From Yersinia entomophaga (GTDB lineage: Bacteria; Pseudomonadota; Gammaproteobacteria; Enterobacterales; Enterobacteriaceae), in assembly GCF_001656035.1 (NCBI RefSeq), contig NZ_CP010029.1:2305076-2369075 (forward strand): a DNA stretch of 64,000 nucleotides. The letters are read 5' to 3'. The notes beneath the pieces are model-generated. The model searched no databases, was not told the origin of the DNA, and saw only the letters and a program-made list of their open reading frames with translations. The position numbers and the translations under genes are program-made. Positions 58,932 to 64,000 of the stretch are shown here, piece by piece (positions within the stretch are counted from its first letter, which is position 1; each line of letters opens with the position of its first letter).

Positions 58932-58956
58932 AAAAAACCGGCGGAGCCGGTTTTTT
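58932..58956. terminator. Bidirectional terminator, lpxP / carbonic anhydrase
   Basis: AAAAAACCGGC-GGA-GCCGGTTTTTT is symmetrical with A- and T-runs on both sides between the convergent genes, so it can end both transcripts. Confidence 0.93.
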
Positions 58957-58982
58957 ATTGTCTGAAGAACGCCAAATCGCGG

Positions 58983-59624
58983 CTACTTCGCCGTTTTATC
59001 TTCTACGCGATAGTCCGAAAGCGATGAGAACGTGCGGGTTGCTTCATCCAGCACATCAATAGAACCGGTTTCAATATCATAAACCCAACCGTGTAAGCGC
59101 AAACGCCCCTGCGCTGTCGCCAATGCCACCGACGGGTGAGTTTTAATATTCGCCAGCTGCGCAATCACGTTCTCACGTACCAGAGAATTCAGCCGATCTT
59201 TGGGTGAAACATGCGGCAACGCGGCATTGACCAGCTTGGCCGAATCCGCATGACGCAACCAGGCTGCGACCGCAGGCAGATGATCCAAACACTGACACTC
59301 GGCAATCGCGCTCATGGCACCACAGTTTGAATGCCCGCAAATTACCACATCGGTAACGCCCAGCACTGCCACAGCATATTCTACCGTCGCGGAAACACCG
59401 CCCGGCTCAGGCCCGTAAGAAGGCACAATATTTCCGGCATTACGAATGACAAACAGCTCTCCCGGCTCCCGTTGAGTCAGCAGTTCCGGCACCACGCGGC
59501 TATCAGAGCAAGTCACAAACAGCGCGCCGGGACTCTGTGTATCGGCCAGCTGTTTAAATAGCTCAGAACGCTGTGGAAACACTTCTCGTTGGAACTTCAG
59601 AAAACCGTCAATAATATCTTGCAT
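58983..59624 (-). CDS. cynT: Beta-carbonic anhydrase, CynT-like
   Basis: This 213-residue enzyme interconverts CO2 and bicarbonate. The zinc ligands Cys39, His98 and Cys101 and the Asp41-Arg43 dyad ([14 protein letters not shown]) are present. The start [14 protein letters not shown] and sequence resemble E. coli CynT rather than Can. No cynS or cynX is adjacent, so a role in cyanate breakdown is not supported here. ATG at 59624 is best placed behind GGAGAG; ATG at 59627 is possible. Confidence 0.9.
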   Translation of the reverse strand: MQDIIDGFLKFQREVFPQRSELFKQLADTQSPGALFVTCSDSRVVPELLTQREPGELFVIRNAGNIVPSYGPEPGGVSATVEYAVAVLGVTDVVICGHSNCGAMSAIAECQCLDHLPAVAAWLRHADSAKLVNAALPHVSPKDRLNSLVRENVIAQLANIKTHPSVALATAQGRLRLHGWVYDIETGSIDVLDEATRTFSSLSDYRVEDKTAK

Positions 59625-59684
59625 CATATCTCTCCTCGCCCGTTCAACGCTGGCCCACGCCAGCACGCTGGCAAGTTTTGTCGC

Positions 59685-60374
59685 TTACCATAATAAATAT
59701 CCTATCAGCGGCGCGCCTATTACGGTAATAATTCCAGCCAACATCATGACTAGGCTAGCGACTACCCCTTCCTGTTGCCCCATTTCATAAGCTTTGGCCG
59801 TTCCTGCACCGTGGGAAGAGGCGCCCAAACCGGCACCTTTTGCTAAACCGCTACGCACCGATAGCCGCAGAAACAGCAAATCGCCTACCGCCATACCGAA
59901 TACGCCGGTAATCACCACAAACAGTGCGACCAAATCGGGCTGTCCACCCAACTGTTTCGCCGCTTCCAGCGCAAAGGGCGTGGTGATAGAGCGCACCGCC
60001 AGACTGCGCTGCACCTCTTCCGAGAGCGTCAGCAGCTTCGCTAGCCATACCGAACTGGCTACCGCAACGGTAATCGCAGTTATCACTCCTGCGCTGAGAG
60101 AAAGCCAGTGGCGACGAATAATCGACAGATTCTCATACACCGGTACCGCAAAGGCGATAGTGGCTGGACCAAGTAGCCATAACAACCAATGGGTTTCTCC
60201 AATATAATCCTGATAGGAAATATGAGTAACCACCAGCAATAACACCAAAATCATGGGTGTCAGCACGAGTGGCATGAGCAGCAAGGAACAGCGACGAAGA
60301 TAGAGTTTCTTATTGGCAAAATAAAGCCCCAGCGTCGCCAAAAAGCACAGGATACTGATAATAAAGTCATTCAT
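59685..60374 (-). CDS. LrgB/CidB-family membrane protein
   Basis: This 229-residue protein has about seven spans and the LrgB signature ITTPFALEAAKQLGG and GASSHGAGTAKAYEMG. Members affect murein hydrolase export, overflow metabolite transport or cell lysis. It overlaps the LrgA-like gene by 8 bases and is probably coupled to it, as it lacks a clear ribosome-binding site. Confidence 0.9.
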   Translation of the reverse strand: MNDFIISILCFLATLGLYFANKKLYLRRCSLLLMPLVLTPMILVLLLVVTHISYQDYIGETHWLLWLLGPATIAFAVPVYENLSIIRRHWLSLSAGVITAITVAVASSVWLAKLLTLSEEVQRSLAVRSITTPFALEAAKQLGGQPDLVALFVVITGVFGMAVGDLLFLRLSVRSGLAKGAGLGASSHGAGTAKAYEMGQQEGVVASLVMMLAGIITVIGAPLIGYLLW

Positions 60375-60792
60375 GATGAGCTGATTTACGCCGCTGTAGC
60401 CAGATTTCAAACCGATAGACTCGATCGACCACTAACCCGGTAGCGGCCAGTGTCAGCATGGTACTCACGGCGATAACGGCAAAAATCTTCCAACCCTCAA
60501 CCATTAATAGCTGGGAATAATTCACCACGGCTACCACCGCCGGAACAAAGAACAGCAGCATTTCTGCCAATAACCAGCGAGAACCGGCTTTAACCCAGCC
60601 CATCGGCATAATGCGTAATACGATCAGCGTCAGTAGCAACAACATACCTACGATATTGGCTGGCAGTGGCAAATGGAAAACCCGAACTAATTGATCGGCA
60701 ATCACAAAGAGCCCAACGTATAACGCCACTTGAACCGGCACCTGTATGCGTTGGAGGAAAGACGGCGCAAAACTGCGTAACGCCAATGACAT
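60367..60792 (-). CDS. LrgA/CidA-family holin-like protein
   Basis: This 141-residue protein has four predicted spans with PLPANIVGMLLLLTLIVLRIMP and LLAEMLLFFVPAVVAVVNY, the LrgA/CidA core. It is the first gene of a two-gene operon, divergent from a LysR regulator, the arrangement of cidAB with cidR. Confidence 0.88.
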   Translation of the reverse strand: MSLALRSFAPSFLQRIQVPVQVALYVGLFVIADQLVRVFHLPLPANIVGMLLLLTLIVLRIMPMGWVKAGSRWLLAEMLLFFVPAVVAVVNYSQLLMVEGWKIFAVIAVSTMLTLAATGLVVDRVYRFEIWLQRRKSAHHE

Positions 60793-60939
60793 GAGTGAAC
60801 CCCAATGGGAAAGATTTTACAGCATCCAGTATAGGCGCGCGGAAAGCTTGCCAAAAATGAATTAAAATTATCTTAATCATGCCAAATTGGCATACTTAGG
60901 GTGATGCTCAAGCTACCAGCCAATTTTTGGGGAATACAG

Positions 60940-61851
60940 ATGGATATCCGTACCTTACGCTACTTTGTCGAGGTCGTACGCCAGCAGAGCTTCACTCGCG
61001 CCGCAGAGAAGCTGTTTGTCACTCAACCAACTATCAGCAAAATGCTGCGCAATCTGGAAGAAGAGCTGGAATGCAGTCTGTTGATTCGCGAAGGTCGCCG
61101 CCTGCATTTAACCGATAGCGGTCAGGCCGTTTATCAGCGCGGTGTCGCCATTTTGGATCAGTTTCAGCAGTTAGAAGCCGAGCTGGAAGATATTGGTTCG
61201 CTGAAAAAAGGCCGCCTGCGCCTGGGCATACCGCCGATGGTCGGCACCCAAATGGCGGTATTAATCAGCGAATTTCGCCAAAGTTACCCCGGTGTAGAAC
61301 TCCGTATTGCCGAATTCGGCGGCCTGACCGTCCAGCAGGCAGTGCTTTCCGGCGAGCTGGATTTAGCGCTTACCGCCCTGCCCGCCAATGCCGATTTGCC
61401 TCTGACTTCATTACCATTATTCAGCCATCCACTGTGCGTGGTGGTGCCGCGCACGCCCTTTTGGCTGAACCGAACCACCATTAGTATTCCCGAATTGGCA
61501 GAACAGTCGATCCTGATTTATAACGAGGATTTCGCGCTTTATCGCCAGTTGATGGACGCATTCTCCGCTAACGGATTTTCACCGAAAATTGCCGTTCGCA
61601 GCGGTCAATGGGATTTTCTGGCTGCGATGGTGCAGGCCAATATCGGCATTGCCATTTTGCCGGAGCCTATCTGTCAGCGGTTGGATAAGAGTACGTTACT
61701 GTGGCTTCCGCTGGAACCTTTACTCCCTTGGCAACTGGGGCTGATTTGGCGCCAGGGCAGCTATTTGTCCCACAGCGCGCAGGCGTGGATTGCCCGTTGT
61801 CGAGAATTCTGGCCCAACGGCTCGTTATTAGGAAAAAAACGGGAGAGTTAA
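60940..61851 (+). CDS. LysR-family regulator, probable CidR-like activator of the adjacent pair
   Basis: This 303-residue regulator has an N-terminal HTH (SFTRAAEKLFVTQPTISKMLRNLEEEL) and a LysR effector domain. It is divergent from the LrgA/LrgB pair, which it probably controls. Start MDIRTLRYF follows GGGGA; the 13 upstream codons are not typical. Confidence 0.88.
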   Translation: MDIRTLRYFVEVVRQQSFTRAAEKLFVTQPTISKMLRNLEEELECSLLIREGRRLHLTDSGQAVYQRGVAILDQFQQLEAELEDIGSLKKGRLRLGIPPMVGTQMAVLISEFRQSYPGVELRIAEFGGLTVQQAVLSGELDLALTALPANADLPLTSLPLFSHPLCVVVPRTPFWLNRTTISIPELAEQSILIYNEDFALYRQLMDAFSANGFSPKIAVRSGQWDFLAAMVQANIGIAILPEPICQRLDKSTLLWLPLEPLLPWQLGLIWRQGSYLSHSAQAWIARCREFWPNGSLLGKKRES

Positions 61852-61876
61852 TGCGAGGCTGAGTGACGGGAGAAAC

Positions 61877-61900
61877 GAGCGGAGCCTGACGACTCCGCTC
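61877..61900. terminator. Hairpin between convergent LysR and antiporter genes
   Basis: GAGCGGAG and CTCCGCTC form an 8-bp stem with an 8-base loop. T-runs are weak on both sides. Confidence 0.6.
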
Positions 61901-61910
61901 ATTAAGGGAA

Positions 61911-63560
61911 TTAACCTTCTTTTTCTATCAGCAAGGCTTCCAGCAAATCCAAATCGTGCAGTAGCTTTTGCAGCGTTTCGTTGCTAATTTTCTGCGTCGC
62001 GCGCAAATGGTAAAGCTCGCCGCGTTCTGCCCGTAACGCGGTTAAACGGAAGCGACGCTCCAGATTCTCTATCAGCAAGGTATTTTCGATTTCGTCTTTA
62101 CTGCCAGTGCGCCGCCGCAAAGTCCCGATTACCCGCGAACTGACCTCCTTCAGCAATTGCTCGTCAATATTCTCTTCCGTACTGGCCGCCAGACGTTCTT
62201 CCATCTTATTCAGGCTAACAATAGCCACTTCGGCCATTGCGGCCTTGGCGGCGCGAATTTCTTCACGGCTGACGCTTTTATCCCCAACCACGACGCCGCG
62301 TAGCAACAGCGGCAAGGCAATTACCCCCATAATCAGCGAGAAGAGAATGACACCGGTTGCGATAAATACCAGTTGGTAACGCGATGGGAACGCGGTGCCA
62401 TCGCTCAGTAATAACGGAATGGACAACACACCGGCCAGCGTAATCGCCCCACGCACGCCAGCAAATGAGGCGACCCATAACTCACGGGTGGTGTACTCAC
62501 TAAACAACAGCGGGCGTTTTTTCATGACTCGCTTACTGATGCGTTTCATCAGCCACAGCCAGCTAAAACGCAGCATCAGCAGCGCCACATAGATAATGGC
62601 GACGTCGGCAAACAGGTTCCAGGTTTGAATAGTTGGATCCAGCTCGGCCTGTAGAATCGAGGTTTCCAGAATCCCCGGCAGTTGCAGACCCAACATGATA
62701 AACACCATGCCGTTGAAGACGAATTCCAGCATCGACCATACGCTATCCGCGCGCAGGCGCATTGCCAAAGGCGCATTACGAATGACGCCGGACTGACTGA
62801 TGGTCATCCCCGCAGCAACCGCCGCCAGAATCCCCGATACGCCAATATGTTCAGCAATCAAATAAGAGGCAAACGGCAGTAATAGCAGGAAAACGATTTG
62901 CGTCGCTGGATCGTCACCGCTCCAGCGGCTCATAATACGCAGCGATTTACTGTACAGCCAGGTTACGGCCACACCGGCCAACAGCCCGCCAATCGCCACT
63001 TTCAGGAACTCTAGCGTAGCGCCAGAAACGCTGAAGATCATGGTGCCCATCGCCACGGCAATAGCAAACTTCAACGCCACCAGACCAGAGGCATCGTTCA
63101 TCAAGGCTTCGCCTTCCAGCACGCCCATGATGGATTTTGGAATGCGCCCTTTGCCCACAATACCGGACAGCGCCACGGCATCGGTTGGCGAAAGCACGGC
63201 AGCCAGCGCGAAGGCGGCAACCAGCGGAATCCCCGGAACCATCCAATAGATCAAATAGCCAACGCCAACGACCGTAACCAGTACCAACGCCAAGGCCAGA
63301 CCGAAAATCTCCCGACCGTGATGAATAAACTCGCGGGTAGGCGTTTTCCAACCGTCGGCAAACAGCAACGGAGGAATAAACAGCACCAGGAATAGCTCGG
63401 GATCGAAATTAACGTGCAACCCAAAGTGGGGCCAGGCGAGCAAAGCACCACAAACGATTTGCATCAGAGGGAGAGGGATTTGAAACGGCAACATCCGGGT
63501 GACAACACCTGAGAGTGATACCACCAAAATCAGGATGAGGATTGTAAAAAAGATTTCCAT
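61911..63560 (-). CDS. yjcE: CPA1-family Na+/H+ antiporter, YjcE-like
   Basis: This 549-residue protein equals E. coli YjcE in length. It has ~12 spans with the CPA1 core FALAAVLSPTDAVALSGIVGKGRIP and GEALMNDASGLVALKFA (the ND ion-binding pair) and a C-terminal cytoplasmic helical tail. It is thought to exchange Na+ for H+. It lies next to a GhxP-type permease gene, as yjcE does in E. coli. Confidence 0.93.
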   Translation of the reverse strand: MEIFFTILILILVVSLSGVVTRMLPFQIPLPLMQIVCGALLAWPHFGLHVNFDPELFLVLFIPPLLFADGWKTPTREFIHHGREIFGLALALVLVTVVGVGYLIYWMVPGIPLVAAFALAAVLSPTDAVALSGIVGKGRIPKSIMGVLEGEALMNDASGLVALKFAIAVAMGTMIFSVSGATLEFLKVAIGGLLAGVAVTWLYSKSLRIMSRWSGDDPATQIVFLLLLPFASYLIAEHIGVSGILAAVAAGMTISQSGVIRNAPLAMRLRADSVWSMLEFVFNGMVFIMLGLQLPGILETSILQAELDPTIQTWNLFADVAIIYVALLMLRFSWLWLMKRISKRVMKKRPLLFSEYTTRELWVASFAGVRGAITLAGVLSIPLLLSDGTAFPSRYQLVFIATGVILFSLIMGVIALPLLLRGVVVGDKSVSREEIRAAKAAMAEVAIVSLNKMEERLAASTEENIDEQLLKEVSSRVIGTLRRRTGSKDEIENTLLIENLERRFRLTALRAERGELYHLRATQKISNETLQKLLHDLDLLEALLIEKEG

Positions 63561-63724
63561 GCTTTCCTTAGACTCAACGCGACTTAAGTTCTGATCTTAC
63601 CCACACTCTTCAAGGGGCGGGGGGCCTGATAGGTGATAGTAGATCACTTTTTTCTTCGCGGGGAAAAAACCTGTTACTGACAGCAGCAAAAGCATAAACA
63701 GCGGGGAGTTTGACTAAAAATAGC

Positions 63725-63754
63725 GGTAAGGAGAGGCGATTACCGCTCCTTACC
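63725..63754 (-). terminator. Hairpin downstream of the permease gene
   Basis: GGTAAGGAG and CTCCTTACC form a perfect 9-bp stem with a 12-base loop. An alternative GCGGTA/TACCGC pairing overlaps it. It lies 20 bp after the permease stop (minus strand). Confidence 0.5.
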
Positions 63755-63774
63755 AGCCAGATGAAACAGTTAAA

Positions 63775-64000
63775 TCAGATAGCCCAGCCGCCGGCATAGA
63801 ATGCCACCAGCGCGATGGCAATAATCACGGTGCCGATATTCAGCTTACGCCATTCGCCAGAGAAAATACGGCCAATCACCAGAGAGCTGAAGCCCAGCAT
63901 AATGCCGGTAACGATGTTGCAAGTCAGTACGATAAACACCGCACACAGCAGGCCAGACATCGCATCAACAAAGTCGCTGAAATCCAGTTTGGCTACGTTG
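63775..64000 (-). CDS. NCS2-family purine permease, GhxP-like, C-terminal part
   Basis: The last ~74 residues of a xanthine/uracil-type permease run off the right edge. The frame reads [20 protein letters not shown], then hydrophobic spans ([25 protein letters not shown] and [20 protein letters not shown]). The sequence resembles guanine/hypoxanthine permeases (GhxP/GhxQ, AdeP), and its position beside yjcE favours ghxP. The 5' part is outside the window. Confidence 0.8.
   Translation of the reverse strand, partial: NVAKLDFSDFVDAMSGLLCAVFIVLTCNIVTGIMLGFSSLVIGRIFSGEWRKLNIGTVIIAIALVAFYAGGWAI

Overview
The window is a chromosomal segment of an enterobacterium, most likely Yersiniaceae or a close relative (Yersinia, Serratia, Rahnella type). 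The evidence is near-identical E. coli-like housekeeping proteins (PyrB, MreB, Fis, AccC), base composition around 50% GC, and blocks that are far apart in E. coli (rpoN-npr, pyrLBI, treRBC-mgtA, cybC-pmbA-darP, aaeXAB-tldD-rng-mreBCD, accBC-panF-prmA-dusB-fis) lying next to each other. I cannot fix the genus. No phage, insertion sequence, CRISPR array, rRNA or tRNA was seen.

Layout. 1-3.2 kb: 3' end of rpoN, hpf, ptsN, rapZ, npr (sigma-54 and nitrogen PTS). 3.5-5.8 kb: pyrL leader with attenuator, pyrBI, ridA. 6.0-10.3 kb: treC and treB (minus strand) with an intercistronic terminator, then treR; a TreR-type operator and a CRP-type site lie upstream of treB. 10.3-13.6 kb: a PhoP box, a long leader RNA with mutually exclusive hairpins and short ORFs, and mgtA. 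13.7-22.7 kb, minus strand: an accessory catabolic and transport cassette. 23.2-29 kb: rnk with a leader terminator, cybC, pmbA (tldE), darP, a barnase/barstar pair, and a GabD-like dehydrogenase. 29-33.4 kb: aaeBAX with divergent aaeR. 33.4-46.6 kb, minus strand: tldD, a Nit-type amidase, yhdP, rng, maf, mreD, mreC, mreB, csrD. 46.9-56.8 kb, plus strand: acuI, msrPQ, aroQ, accBC, yhdT-panF, prmA, dusB-fis. 56.8-58.0 kb: an AT-rich gap with a start-less ORF and six tandem 13-bp repeats. 58-64 kb: lpxP, a CynT-type carbonic anhydrase, a cidAB/lrgAB-like pair with a divergent LysR regulator, a YjcE-type antiporter and the end of a GhxP-type permease.

The most interesting region is 13.7-22.7 kb. 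A stand-alone PRD protein, a glycine-rich SFCGS protein, a DUF4312 protein and two polytopic membrane proteins (DUF4311, DUF4310) are followed by an amidohydrolase/deacetylase, a DgaE/SelA-like PLP enzyme, a KDGP aldolase, an exported beta-propeller lactonase and a BglG/LicR-type PRD-EIIB-EIIA regulator. To my knowledge the transporter-like proteins have no established function. The enzymes suggest uptake of an N-substituted amino-sugar acid or its lactone, removal of the N-substituent, ammonia elimination to KDGP, and cleavage to pyruvate and glyceraldehyde-3-phosphate. The transporter may be a divergent PTS-like system; this is inference.

Start codons were chosen by ribosome-binding site, family length and overlap with neighbours. 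Several differ from the longest open frame.
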